Source: UMGS1696 sp963642885 (GTDB taxonomy: Bacteria > Bacillota > Clostridia > Oscillospirales > CAG-272). Taken from it: a stretch of 19,227 nucleotides of DNA. This document shows, in pieces, positions 1 through 6,606 of this stretch. The notes beneath the pieces are model-generated. The model worked only from the letters and a program-made list of their open reading frames with translations, was not told the origin of the DNA and searched no databases. Numbering within the stretch: the first letter of the stretch is position 1; each line of letters opens with the position of its first letter. The position numbers and the translations under genes are program-made. The DNA is taken from positions 1-19,227 of the forward strand of contig CAVIJI010000040.1 in the NCBI GenBank assembly GCA_963642885.1, read 5' to 3'.

Positions 1-28
1 ATTACATTCCCCTGAGGGGGAATGTAAT
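1..28. repeat. perfect 12-bp hairpin at the left edge
   Basis: Arms 1-12 and 17-28 are exact reverse complements around a 4-nt loop (TGAG). The right arm is reused in a second palindrome at 17-33 (GGGGAAT, loop GTA, ATTCCCC). No gene is visible here. The left arm may continue outside the window. It is the first of a chain of short-loop hairpins before the virion operon. The structure is read directly; its function is unknown. Confidence 0.75.
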
Positions 29-85
29 TCCCCATTCGCTAACGTGAAGTATTTCTATATTTCATAGTGAGAAAAAAGAAAAAGT

Positions 86-118
86 AAAAAAAGAAAAGGC
101 AAAGCCTTTTCTTTTTTT
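86..118 (+). terminator. 15-bp hairpin with U-rich 3' side, terminator-like
   Basis: Arms 86-100 and 104-118 pair perfectly around an AAA loop. The 5' arm is A-rich ending GGC and the 3' arm is GCC followed by a T-rich run that continues past 118. On the plus strand this is the shape of an intrinsic terminator and would insulate the virion operon from upstream transcription. The stem is AT-rich at its base, so strength is uncertain. It could instead be one of the local palindromic elements. Confidence 0.55.
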
Positions 119-119
119 C

Positions 120-152
120 TTTTCGAAAACGAGGTATGCTCGTTTTCGAAAA
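120..152. repeat. perfect 14-bp hairpin
   Basis: Arms 120-133 and 139-152 are exact reverse complements around a 5-nt loop (GTATG). It starts one base after the preceding terminator-like hairpin. The arms contain the smaller palindrome TTTTCGAAAA. No coding frame crosses it credibly. A 14-bp perfect stem is very unlikely by chance in a window of this size. Function unknown. Confidence 0.75.
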
Positions 153-164
153 TGAATAAAATAC

Positions 165-226
165 AGCCGTTCTGTGAACAGGAGCGCGAGGTGTAACCTC
201 GCATTCCCTTCGCAGTGCGGCTTTTT
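165..226 (+). other. possible small structured RNA or terminator
   Basis: A compact run of pairings can be drawn on the plus strand: AGCCG (165-169) with CGGCT (218-222) as a closing helix, CTGT/ACAG inside it, then a perfect 7-bp GCGAGGT/ACCTCGC hairpin with a GTA loop (186-202). The closing CGGCT runs into six T residues, as in an intrinsic terminator. A competing small stem CGCA/TGCG (211-219) uses some of the same bases. No known RNA family is recognised. Covariation across related genomes would be needed to call it a real RNA. Confidence 0.3.
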
Positions 227-297
227 TGCGTTATAAGGCGGAAAACGGCAATTTTAATTGTGAACAAGCCGTGGGACTCGCGGTGCAGTATCGCGAA

Positions 298-327
298 ATG
301 ACAAACGAGTGTTCCGTGAGGTAAAAT
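298..327 (+). promoter_or_regulatory. candidate promoter of the virion operon
   Basis: ATGACA (298-303) and TAAAAT (322-327) are each one base from the sigma-70-type consensus and are 18 nt apart. Transcription would start near 334, giving a leader of about 40 nt that contains a small CGGGA/TCCCG hairpin before the first gene's ribosome site. It is the only reasonable promoter seen between the hairpin chain and the first virion gene. No operator repeat is obvious. Moderate to low confidence because it is called by eye. Confidence 0.35.
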
Positions 328-373
328 ATAGGCACGGGATGAGATGTCCCGCTGAAAATCAATTCGGAGAACA

Positions 374-799
374 ATGTTTGTGGATAAGGATAATGTACGC
401 CGAGCCGAGCTGTTCGCGATGACGGCGGACGGCGGCGACGGCATGAAGCAAATCGATGACGAAAAAGTCGAGGAGGCACTGACGCTTTCGCGCGGTGCGG
501 CACGCGCCTGTGCTCCCACTGTCTGGCGTGCGCTGCTCGATGAAATCAAGGACGGAAATGTCTCTGCCATGAGGCTGTATTTCGACATTTTCGGACGCGA
601 CATCGGTATGACCGCGGATGAGGGCGGCTCGTCGGAGAATGAGTCCGACGAGATAGATTGCCTCAGAGCGGATTTATTCGGATGGGGAGAAGCGAAAGAT
701 AAGCTTTCGTCGGCGGAAGGGGACGCTTCTTTGAAAAAGCAAGCTTCTTTGAAAAAGCAAGTTTTTTCAAAAAAGCACGCTTTTTCCGAAGGGGTATGA
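374..799 (+). CDS. putative phage terminase small subunit
   Basis: Likely small terminase (TerS), which recognises DNA and regulates packaging by the large subunit. The call rests on position, directly before and overlapping the large terminase by 4 nt (ATGA), and on a central helical stretch, roughly residues 50-78, with the pattern leu-asp-glu-ile-lys-asp-gly-asn-val-x-ala-met-x-leu-tyr typical of the TerS C-terminal helix. A clear helix-turn-helix is not visible and the protein is short at 141 aa. The ATG has a GGAGA sequence just upstream, and an in-frame stop at 353 excludes a long N-terminal extension. The C-terminal 25 residues are a Lys/Phe/Ser-rich repetitive tail encoded by a tandem duplication plus palindromes and look like a late addition. 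The frame is intact. Function is inferred mainly from context. Confidence 0.6.
   Translation: MFVDKDNVRRAELFAMTADGGDGMKQIDDEKVEEALTLSRGAARACAPTVWRALLDEIKDGNVSAMRLYFDIFGRDIGMTADEGGSSENESDEIDCLRADLFGWGEAKDKLSSAEGDASLKKQASLKKQVFSKKHAFSEGV
725..786 (+). repeat. tandem 18-bp repeat and palindromes in the 3' end of terS
   Basis: An 18-bp unit beginning GCTTCTTTGAAAAAG occurs twice head to tail (725-742, 743-760). Divergent inverted copies follow: TTTTTTCAAAAAAGC, and a 7-bp AAAAAGC/GCTTTTT hairpin with a 2-nt loop. The units are multiples of three, so the frame stays open and encodes Ala-Ser-Leu-Lys-Lys-Gln twice and then Val-Phe-Ser-Lys-Lys-His. It ends just before the large terminase start at 796. 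Confidence 0.8.
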
Positions 800-2100
800 C
801 GGTGACACACGGATATAACTTTTCTCAAAAGCACCGTGACTACATGAGGCGTGCGTACAACTCGGTGATAAACGTGGCGGAGGGTGCCGTGAGGGCGGGA
901 AAGACAATCGACAACGTATTCGTTTTCGCGGCGCTTCTCGAGCATTCTCCCGACAGATTTCATCTCGCTACGGGCTCCACTCTCGGCAACGCGAAGCTGA
1001 ACATAGGCGACTGCAACGGTCTGGGGCTTGAGCGGATATTCGGCGGGCGGTGCCGATGGATACGCTACAGGGGCAACGATGCCATGTCGGTAATGACGGA
1101 GGCGGGAGAGAAAATAATAATCTTCGCCGGCGGGAAAAACTCCGATTCGTACAAGCGCATACGGGGAAACTCGTACGGCATGTGGATCGCGACGGAGATT
1201 AACCTGCACTCCCCCGCCTTTATCGAGGAGGCTATGAACCGTCAGCTGGCGGCGCGCGACAGAAGAATATTCTGGGATCTGAATCCGTGTGTTCCGACCG
1301 CGCCGATATACACGGAGTACCTTGACAGGTACGGCGGCATGGTGCGGGACGGTGAGGTCGGCGGGGAGTTCTACAACTACGAGCACTTCACGATATTCGA
1401 CAACCCCACGATATCTCCCGAAAGACTCGAGGAGATAACGGCGCAGTACGACAAGGGCTCCGTCTGGTACAGAAGGGACATACTCGGCGAGAGATGCGCG
1501 GCGGAGGGGCTTATCTACCGCTCGTTTGCCTCGTCGTCGGAGGAGTACATCGTACCCGACGTGTACACGGGCCCGCTGGACTTTATCAACATAGGCGTCG
1601 ATTTCGGCGGAAACAGGTCGAAAACCGCGTTTGTCGCCGTGGGCTTCGCGGCGGGGGCGGGCGGATACGATTTCACGGTGCTTCGGGAGTATGCCTCGCG
1701 CGGCGGCAAGGGAGACATCGATCCCTCGCAGATAGAGTGCGAGATGAGCGCATTTCTCGCAGAGGTGCGCAGGATGTATGTCGGAGTACCCGTGAGGTAT
1801 ATTTTCGCCGACAGCGAGGCGCAGTACCTCATAAACGGTATGAGACATCATCTCAGGCGTGAGGGAGACGGCGCCGTCGTATGCGACTGCGCGAAAAAGC
1901 CGATACTCGACCGAATATCGTTCGTGAACAGGCTTATTTCACTGCACCGCATACGGCTGTGCGCCTCGTGCACCATGCTGAGGCTCGGACTGTCATCCGC
2001 TCTGTGGAACGACAGCGGCGGGCGGCTCGACAACTTTACCACCGACATTGACATACTCGACGCGTTCGAGTACGCGATTGAAAGATATTCTATGATATGA
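796..2100 (+). CDS. phage terminase large subunit (packaging ATPase/nuclease)
   Basis: Motor of DNA packaging: ATP-driven translocation through the portal and cleavage of concatemeric DNA. The 434-aa protein has the N-terminal ATPase with a Walker A-like motif EGAVRAGKT (29-37), a Walker B region YGMWIATEI (128-135) carrying the catalytic-type Glu134, and a downstream DLNP motif (161-164). The RNase H-like nuclease domain follows, with acidic residues in INIGVDFGG (Asp269), FADSEA (Asp339) and DILDAFEYAIE (Asp422). Length and motif order are normal for siphovirus enzymes. The usual Walker B Asp before the Glu is Thr133 here, which I believe also occurs in some relatives. The start overlaps the small terminase stop (ATGA), implying translational coupling. 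All nuclease acidic residues are present, so the enzyme looks functional. Confidence 0.93.
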   Translation: MTVTHGYNFSQKHRDYMRRAYNSVINVAEGAVRAGKTIDNVFVFAALLEHSPDRFHLATGSTLGNAKLNIGDCNGLGLERIFGGRCRWIRYRGNDAMSVMTEAGEKIIIFAGGKNSDSYKRIRGNSYGMWIATEINLHSPAFIEEAMNRQLAARDRRIFWDLNPCVPTAPIYTEYLDRYGGMVRDGEVGGEFYNYEHFTIFDNPTISPERLEEITAQYDKGSVWYRRDILGERCAAEGLIYRSFASSSEEYIVPDVYTGPLDFINIGVDFGGNRSKTAFVAVGFAAGAGGYDFTVLREYASRGGKGDIDPSQIECEMSAFLAEVRRMYVGVPVRYIFADSEAQYLINGMRHHLRREGDGAVVCDCAKKPILDRISFVNRLISLHRIRLCASCTMLRLGLSSALWNDSGGRLDNFTTDIDILDAFEYAIERYSMI

Positions 2101-2104
2101 GGGG

Positions 2105-3436
2105 ATGATATTTATATCGGGAAGCATTCGATTATGGAAGGACTGGTGGGAGGGCTGCGACTCCTCTTTCCATCGGTTTTACGAAAACGGCGCTTCGGGT
2201 GAGCCCGTAAAGCGGGATATGTACCGCATGAACATGGCGAAAAAGGTATGTGAGGACTGGGCTTCGCTTCTGTTCAACGACGGCTGCACCGTCAGGCTGG
2301 AGGACGGCAGGGGAGAGGAGTTTGTCGGCAGGGTACTGCGCGAGAACGATTTCTTCGGCGAGGCGAACAGGCTGACGGAGACGGCGTTCGCACTCGGCAC
2401 GGGAGCGGCGATACTGCGTCTGAACAATCTCGTACTGCGTGACGGGGAGCTTACGGCGTGTCCGATGTCGTCGCTGTCGTTCGACTACACCTCCGCGGAG
2501 AGCATTCATCCGATAACCGTGAAAAACGGAAAAATAACCGAGGCGGCGTTTATATCGGAATCGGTTGTCAGGGGAAAGCAATGCGTGTACGCCGAGACGC
2601 ACAGGCTCGAGAACGGCGAGTATGTGATAACAAACGAGTTCTACGAGGAGGAAAACGGCGAGATGGTAAAAAAGAAGCTCCCCGAGGAGAACGGCGCGAT
2701 ACCCGAGGTTATACACACTCACTCGCCGTATCCGTTTTTCTTCATTCTGAAGCCGAACATCGGCGGAGAGAGCCCCGCGGGGCCCGGAATGGGGATATCG
2801 GTCTTCGCGGATGCCATCGACTGCCTGAAGGGGGTGGATCTGGCGTTCAACAATTTCTGCAGAGACATAAAGCTCGGCGGAAAGAAGGTATTCATGAGCC
2901 GTTCGCTCGTACAGCGTGACTCGAGAGGGAACATTCTCACACCCGACGACGTGGCGCAGCAGCTGTTTGTCACTCTCGGAGACGGTGATTTCGACGAACA
3001 GAAGCTGATAACGGAGCACAATCCCGAGCTGAGGGCGGCGGAAAACGCGGCGGCGGTGCAGGCGCAGCTCAACTATCTGTCGTTCAGATGCGGACTCGGT
3101 GCGCATCACTACGCGTTCGATGTCGACGGAAGGGCAAAGCTGACCGCCACGCAGTACATGGGCGAGAGACAGGACATGAGACAGAATCTCGTCAAGCATC
3201 AGAAAAACGCGAGAGCGTATGTGATTTCCGCCGTGCGCGCTATTTTACAATGTGCCGCCGTATACTGGGGGCTCGATGTGGATGTCGGATGCGGTATATC
3301 GGTGATGTTCGACGACTCGTACTTCGCCGACAGCATGAGCGTGCGAGAAGCCGACCTCGGTGAGGTGAAGGCGGGAGTCATGACCGCGGAGGAATTCCGC
3401 GAAAAATGGATAAGAGGTCACGTGAACAACCCGTAA
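2105..3436 (+). CDS. phage portal protein (SPP1 gp6-like)
   Basis: The portal forms the dodecameric ring at one capsid vertex through which DNA is pumped and to which the neck attaches. The 443-aa protein follows the large terminase by 4 nt. Its N-terminal region (WKDWWEG, then RMNMAKKVCEDWASLLFND near residue 40) and the middle region with the conserved GPGMGISVFADAIDCLKGVDLAFNNF stretch (about 228-253, quoted in part) are characteristic of SPP1-type portals in Firmicute phages. The annotated ATG is almost touching a GAGGGG sequence, so the true start could be a few codons downstream at a non-ATG codon. No truncation or frameshift is seen. The gene ends close to the scaffold start, as expected for a portal-scaffold-coat order. 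Confidence 0.88.
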   Translation: MIFISGSIRLWKDWWEGCDSSFHRFYENGASGEPVKRDMYRMNMAKKVCEDWASLLFNDGCTVRLEDGRGEEFVGRVLRENDFFGEANRLTETAFALGTGAAILRLNNLVLRDGELTACPMSSLSFDYTSAESIHPITVKNGKITEAAFISESVVRGKQCVYAETHRLENGEYVITNEFYEEENGEMVKKKLPEENGAIPEVIHTHSPYPFFFILKPNIGGESPAGPGMGISVFADAIDCLKGVDLAFNNFCRDIKLGGKKVFMSRSLVQRDSRGNILTPDDVAQQLFVTLGDGDFDEQKLITEHNPELRAAENAAAVQAQLNYLSFRCGLGAHHYAFDVDGRAKLTATQYMGERQDMRQNLVKHQKNARAYVISAVRAILQCAAVYWGLDVDVGCGISVMFDDSYFADSMSVREADLGEVKAGVMTAEEFREKWIRGHVNNP

Positions 3437-3456
3437 TGCGGGTAAAAGGAGTACGT

Positions 3457-3891
3457 ATGGAAAAAAACACCATAGAATCGCTCTTCGGCGGCGGAGCTCT
3501 GACATGGGCGGAGCTTGCGAAGGCGGCGGGCGAAAACGGTATCGAAATAGGGGATGTTCTCGGAGTGAAGCGGGAATATTCCGCACGGCTGAGCCGTGAA
3601 AGGGCGGAGCGTGCCGTCGAGCGTTGTCTCGACAGGGCGCATGCGAAAAATCCCGAGCTTGTGGGGAAAATGCTTGACCGCGGGAGTGACGACGATTGCG
3701 CGGATATGCCGCAGCTCGAAGGCCGCATCAATGTGCAGATAGAGGAGTTAAAGAAAAGCGCACCTTATCTGTTCGAGGACGGCGGCGAGACGGCGAGAAT
3801 ACTCTCGACGGGAGCGGAGCACGGCGGCGCGAGAAGGTCTGCCGACGAGCTTGACGACTACGAGTACTACAAAACGGTAAAGAAAATATAA
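3457..3891 (+). CDS. capsid scaffold protein (Gp20-like)
   Basis: Likely internal scaffold that guides coat assembly and is then released. The C-terminal part matches the Gp20 minor structural/scaffold pattern: a segment NPELVGKMLD, a Gly-Arg-Ile linker, then the characteristic EELKKSAPYLF motif near residue 95. The N-terminal part (WAELAKAAGENGIEIGDVLG, then a charged Arg/Glu helix) is shorter than the long coiled coil usual in the family, giving 144 aa rather than roughly 180-200. I chose the ATG at 3457 because AAAGGAG lies 5 nt upstream; a longer frame from 3406 overlaps the portal gene without a better ribosome site. No capsid protease is present, in keeping with P22-type capsids, which use a scaffold without coat cleavage. 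Confidence 0.7.
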   Translation: MEKNTIESLFGGGALTWAELAKAAGENGIEIGDVLGVKREYSARLSRERAERAVERCLDRAHAKNPELVGKMLDRGSDDDCADMPQLEGRINVQIEELKKSAPYLFEDGGETARILSTGAEHGGARRSADELDDYEYYKTVKKI

Positions 3892-3906
3892 AAAGGAGAA
3901 TATAAC

Positions 3907-4995
3907 ATGGCAAAAACAGAAATATCGGTAAAGCAGATAGCGCGTGAGGCGCTTCCGCGACTTATGGACAATCTTGTATTTCCGAACCTGGTGTACAAGG
4001 AAACGATAAGCTCATCCGCGGCAAAGCAGGGAGACACGGTGTCCGTGCGCTGTCCCGTTATGCTGAAGGCGTCCGAATTCGAGGAGAAAAAGGGTGTAGA
4101 GCCCGAGAGCATGCAGAACAACACAATCGACGTAAAGCTCGACCACCTCGCTACGGTTGACATGCAGGTCGGGGCGATAGAGTCCGCTTGCGATTTCGAT
4201 TCGGTTGTGAGACTTTTCATAGAGCCCGCGGCGGCGGCCCTCGCGGCGAAAATCAACTCGGAGGGACTTGAGCTTTACCGTGACATTCCCACCTGTGTGG
4301 GAATCGCGGGACAGCTGCCCGAAGGACTCGACGCTTTGGCGGGAGCATCTCTCGCACTCGACAGACTCAAGGTACCCGTCGGCGAGAGATGCGCTGTATG
4401 GAGCCCCGAGGCGGCGGCGTCGCTGAAGCAGATACCCGCTGTCGTGAACGCGGAGAAGTGCGGCTCGACAACTGCGCTCAGAACCGGCTCCATAGGTCAG
4501 GTGTTCGGCGTGAACCACTATATGTCGCAGGCGGTATGCACGCACACATCCGAGGCGGGTGAGAGTGTAACCATTGCGGCGGCATCGGGCGGCGGAAACA
4601 CGATATGCGTAAAGCTCGAGGGAGGCAAGCTCGTCCGCGGAGACATCGTAATGAACGACAAGGGACGATATCTCGTGACGAGCGACGCGGAGGTGAGCGG
4701 AAACGTGTACACGGTTAAGCTGAACAGGGCAGCGGATGTGAACGAGGGAGACAAAATGGAGGTTTTATCGACGCACACAGCCAACCTTGTATTCCATCCC
4801 GACGCGTTCGCGTTTATCACAAGACCGCTTCAGACTCCCGCGGGGGTTGAGTCGTATGTGACCTCCTACAACGGCATATCGCTCAGAGTGGTGAGAGGGT
4901 ACGACATGAAGTATAAGAGGGACATGCTGTCAATGGATGTGCTGTACGCCTTCAAGACGATATATCCCGAGCTTGCGGTGCGATATATCTGCTGA
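3907..4995 (+). CDS. major capsid protein (P22 coat-like)
   Basis: Major coat protein forming the icosahedral shell. The 362-aa sequence has the P22 gp5-like arrangement: an N-terminal arm, a beta-rich segment with DTVSVRCPV (43-51), the helix FIEPAAAALAAKINSEG (about 104-120), a segment LRTGSIGQVFGVNHYMSQ (191-208), and an inserted beta domain (about 215-290) with GGKLVRGDIV and KLNRAADVNEGDKM. It closes with HTANLVFHPDAFAFITRPL and a conserved C-terminal stretch ending in a Tyr-Pro-Glu-Leu-Ala-Val-Arg pattern. A good AAAGGAG precedes the ATG. No cleavable N-terminal delta domain is apparent, consistent with the absence of a protease. The order scaffold then coat supports the call. Confidence 0.88.
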   Translation: MAKTEISVKQIAREALPRLMDNLVFPNLVYKETISSSAAKQGDTVSVRCPVMLKASEFEEKKGVEPESMQNNTIDVKLDHLATVDMQVGAIESACDFDSVVRLFIEPAAAALAAKINSEGLELYRDIPTCVGIAGQLPEGLDALAGASLALDRLKVPVGERCAVWSPEAAASLKQIPAVVNAEKCGSTTALRTGSIGQVFGVNHYMSQAVCTHTSEAGESVTIAAASGGGNTICVKLEGGKLVRGDIVMNDKGRYLVTSDAEVSGNVYTVKLNRAADVNEGDKMEVLSTHTANLVFHPDAFAFITRPLQTPAGVESYVTSYNGISLRVVRGYDMKYKRDMLSMDVLYAFKTIYPELAVRYIC

Positions 4996-5008
4996 TTCGG
5001 AGGCTGTT

Positions 5009-5290
5009 ATGACAAAAGATGAGGCGAGAGAGCTGCTCATGACCTTGATTTATCCGAAAATCGAGAGCGATCTGACGGACGATGAGAGGGCGGCGCTTGA
5101 CACGGCGGCGGAGTATCAGGTCAGCTACACAAAGGGCGGTATATGTGCGGCGGACGTGAAGAGCGAGAGTGTGGGGGAGGTGAGTGTGACGTACTCGTGT
5201 CCGACGAGGATAACGCTGTGCGGTGTCACACTCTCTCCCGCGGCATACTCGAAGCTGGTCGCGGCGGGGCTTATATCGCTGTGGGTGTGA
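5009..5290 (+). CDS. head-tail connector (adaptor) protein
   Basis: Small protein of 93 aa directly after the coat gene, where phages of this type encode the first connector that docks on the portal. It begins with an acidic helical stretch (MTKDEARELLMTLIYPKI, DDERAALDTAAE) and ends with a hydrophobic helix (SPAAYSKLVAAGLISLWV), similar to gp6/gp15-type adaptor helices. The ATG at 5009 is preceded by GGAGG with 5-nt spacing; a longer frame from 4937 lies inside the coat gene and is not credible. Identification is by position and general shape. Confidence 0.55.
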   Translation: MTKDEARELLMTLIYPKIESDLTDDERAALDTAAEYQVSYTKGGICAADVKSESVGEVSVTYSCPTRITLCGVTLSPAAYSKLVAAGLISLWV

Positions 5291-5294
5291 CGGC

Positions 5295-5633
5295 ATGATA
5301 ACGGGAAGATTCGAGACGGACTCGGCCGTGTACTTGAAGTACATCGGAGACGGTGACGGCGGAGAGGCGTTATACCGCGAATACGAGCTGAGCGGGGTTA
5401 TGGTTGCCGAGAAACGGTATGCCGACGAAAACGGAGTTGTCACGGGCGGACTCGAGCTGTACTTTTTCTGCGACATGAGCATATGCGAGACGGAGGGAAC
5501 GGCCGCGGCATTTCCCGAATTCGGTAAGAACGACAGGTGCGAAGTGAGGGGCAGAAGGTACCGCGTATCGGTCGCGGAGGTATTTCCCCACGGCATTACC
5601 GTGGGAAAATACCTGAAGCTCACGTTAAAGTAA
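5295..5633 (+). CDS. putative minor capsid / head-closure protein
   Basis: A 112-aa beta-rich protein between the adaptor and the neck protein, the usual place for the head-closure or minor capsid protein that seals the portal exit. Recognisable pieces are the N-terminal GRFETDSAVYLKY, a central GGLELYFFCDMSI and a C-terminal ECRGRRYRV-like strand (actually CEVRGRRYRVSVAEVF) followed by a short loop and final strand. The start 5 nt after the preceding stop is chosen over a frame from 5223 that overlaps the adaptor. No catalytic motif is seen, and the role is inferred from gene order. Confidence 0.5.
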   Translation: MITGRFETDSAVYLKYIGDGDGGEALYREYELSGVMVAEKRYADENGVVTGGLELYFFCDMSICETEGTAAAFPEFGKNDRCEVRGRRYRVSVAEVFPHGITVGKYLKLTLK

Positions 5634-5668
5634 AGAGCTCGGGTAAAAGAAAAATCAAAAGAGAAAAA

Positions 5669-5695
5669 GCAATGAAAAAGAGTCTTTTTCATTGC
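5669..5695 (+). repeat. perfect 12-bp hairpin between virion genes
   Basis: Arms 5669-5680 and 5684-5695 are exact reverse complements with a 3-nt loop (AGT). It lies in the only sizeable gap of the operon (5634-5724). The purine run GGGGAGGGAGGG that could act as ribosome site for the next gene lies directly after the 3' arm, about 15 nt from the ATG, and no better site is nearer. There is no U tract, so it is not a typical terminator. It may be an inserted palindromic element or an RNA stability/processing site. Confidence 0.75.
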
Positions 5696-5724
5696 GGGGA
5701 GGGAGGGCGGATTAAATCGAAAAC

Positions 5725-6060
5725 ATGACGGAAGTGAAAACCGATTTCGGCGGACTGCGCGCCGTAATCGATAAATGTGCATTCACGGCGCAAATGCGGC
5801 TCGGTGAGGCAGTCCTTCGCGACTGCGGCGAGTACGTGCCGTACAGAACAGGTCGGCTGTATTCATCGGGCGTGTATTCCCCGTCCGATAAAACAGTGTC
5901 GTGGAATACATCGTACGCTCGGGAATGCTACTACGCGGAAAGAGAGTTCGGTAAAAAAATACATCCGAAAGCAACCTCGCATTGGGCACAGGCCGCACTC
6001 GCCGCGTACCGCGAGACTTGGAAAGAGGAGACGGAGAAAATTTTCAGGAACGGTTTATGA
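5725..6060 (+). CDS. minor capsid / neck protein (HK97 gp10-like)
   Basis: A 111-aa protein resembling the minor capsid/neck proteins of Firmicute siphophages that link head and tail. Visible signatures are a helix with ALRDCGEYVPYRTGRLYSSG character near residues 30-49 (a pattern 'x-x-YVP-x-x-TG-x-L-x-x-S' common in this family) and, near residues 64-87, YARECYYAE followed by HPKATSHW, where the Ala-Arg-x-x-Tyr-Tyr and Ala-x-x-x-Trp features are family-like. It overlaps the next gene by 4 nt (ATGA). Its ribosome site is weak and unusually distant, just after an intergenic hairpin. The frame is intact. Confidence 0.68.
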   Translation: MTEVKTDFGGLRAVIDKCAFTAQMRLGEAVLRDCGEYVPYRTGRLYSSGVYSPSDKTVSWNTSYARECYYAEREFGKKIHPKATSHWAQAALAAYRETWKEETEKIFRNGL

Positions 6061-6581
6061 AAGAAATAAAATTACCCGATGCCTTGACACGGTATTTCGC
6101 CGCACACGGCATACGGCTGTACGCCGAAACATGGAGAGGAGTGAACTTCACCCCCGCCACGGAAACCGCTGCGGGAGCCGAAGCATTGACGGAAGCCACA
6201 GCTTTCGACAATGCCTTAGAAAATACGGCTTCGTCAGAAGCCGCTGCGGGAGCCGAAGCTTCGTCAGAAGCTTCAGAAATTAAGGCTTCGTCAGAAGCCT
6301 TAATTTCACTTGTCGGAACGAAAAACACGGTGCGTGTGTACATCGACGGTACGTCCCTTGCGGAATACGGCTTCGAGGTGCGGCTCAGAGTGCGCGCGGA
6401 CAGCGTGCGTGACAGACTTGACGCCATGAGCTTTTTCGAGAAAGTGAACGAGGCAGTTAAAGCCTGCCGCGAGGACGATTTCTCACTCGAAATATCTTCT
6501 GGAGTGTCGAAATCGGCAATCTACGAAAACGGCGACGAGGAATACAGAGCATCGTATAAAATAATATGCTTTTCCGCATGA
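6057..6581 (+). CDS. tail terminator / tail completion protein with low-complexity insertion
   Basis: Probable tail terminator that caps the tail tube and joins it to the neck. The ends fit the family: N-terminal DALTRYFAAHGIRLYAETWRG, and a C-terminal half with TVRVYIDGTS, RDRLDAMSFFEKVNEAV and a final EYRASYKIICFSA strand. Between them, about residues 37-83, lies an Ala/Glu/Ser-rich segment with repeated ASSEA and AAGAEA units that has no counterpart in a normal terminator. At DNA level this segment is made of direct repeats and three perfect hairpins, all in frame. The start at 6057 overlaps the previous stop (ATGA); a longer frame from 5982 lies inside the preceding gene. The 174-aa length is larger than usual because of the insertion. 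Confidence 0.65.
   Translation: MKEIKLPDALTRYFAAHGIRLYAETWRGVNFTPATETAAGAEALTEATAFDNALENTASSEAAAGAEASSEASEIKASSEALISLVGTKNTVRVYIDGTSLAEYGFEVRLRVRADSVRDRLDAMSFFEKVNEAVKACREDDFSLEISSGVSKSAIYENGDEEYRASYKIICFSA
6166..6307 (+). repeat. in-frame palindrome and direct-repeat cluster
   Basis: Three perfect hairpins share the loop GTCA: 6226-6243 (7-bp stem), 6255-6274 (8-bp stem GAAGCTTC) and 6276-6307 (14-bp stem). A 19-nt direct repeat, CCGCTGCGGGAGCCGAAGC, occurs at 6166-6184 and 6241-6259, 75 nt apart, which is 25 codons. A degraded palindrome (GGAAGCCACAGCTTTC) sits between them. All lengths keep the frame of the tail terminator gene open. The pattern indicates repeated copying of a small stem-loop unit inside a coding sequence. 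Confidence 0.9.
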
Positions 6582-6606
6582 TTGAATTAAAGAAAGGATA
6601 AATAAT

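Noticed and set aside
55..1851. A 598-aa open frame on the minus strand across the terminase genes.
   Set aside because: It is antisense to the small and large terminase genes, which have clear motifs, coupling and ribosome sites. Its translation is Arg/Val-rich with no recognisable domain, typical of a shadow frame in GC-rich coding DNA.
2132..3199. A 355-aa minus-strand frame opposite the portal gene.
   Set aside because: Shadow of the portal gene; no ribosome site or recognisable domain.
5582..5608. CCCACGG-CATTA-CCGTGGG hairpin inside the head-closure gene, and similar 7-8 bp hairpins at 4285-4304 (coat gene) and in the tape measure gene near 8286.
   Set aside because: Stems of 7-8 bp with short loops are expected about once or more by chance in this length, so they are not counted as independent evidence for palindromic elements.
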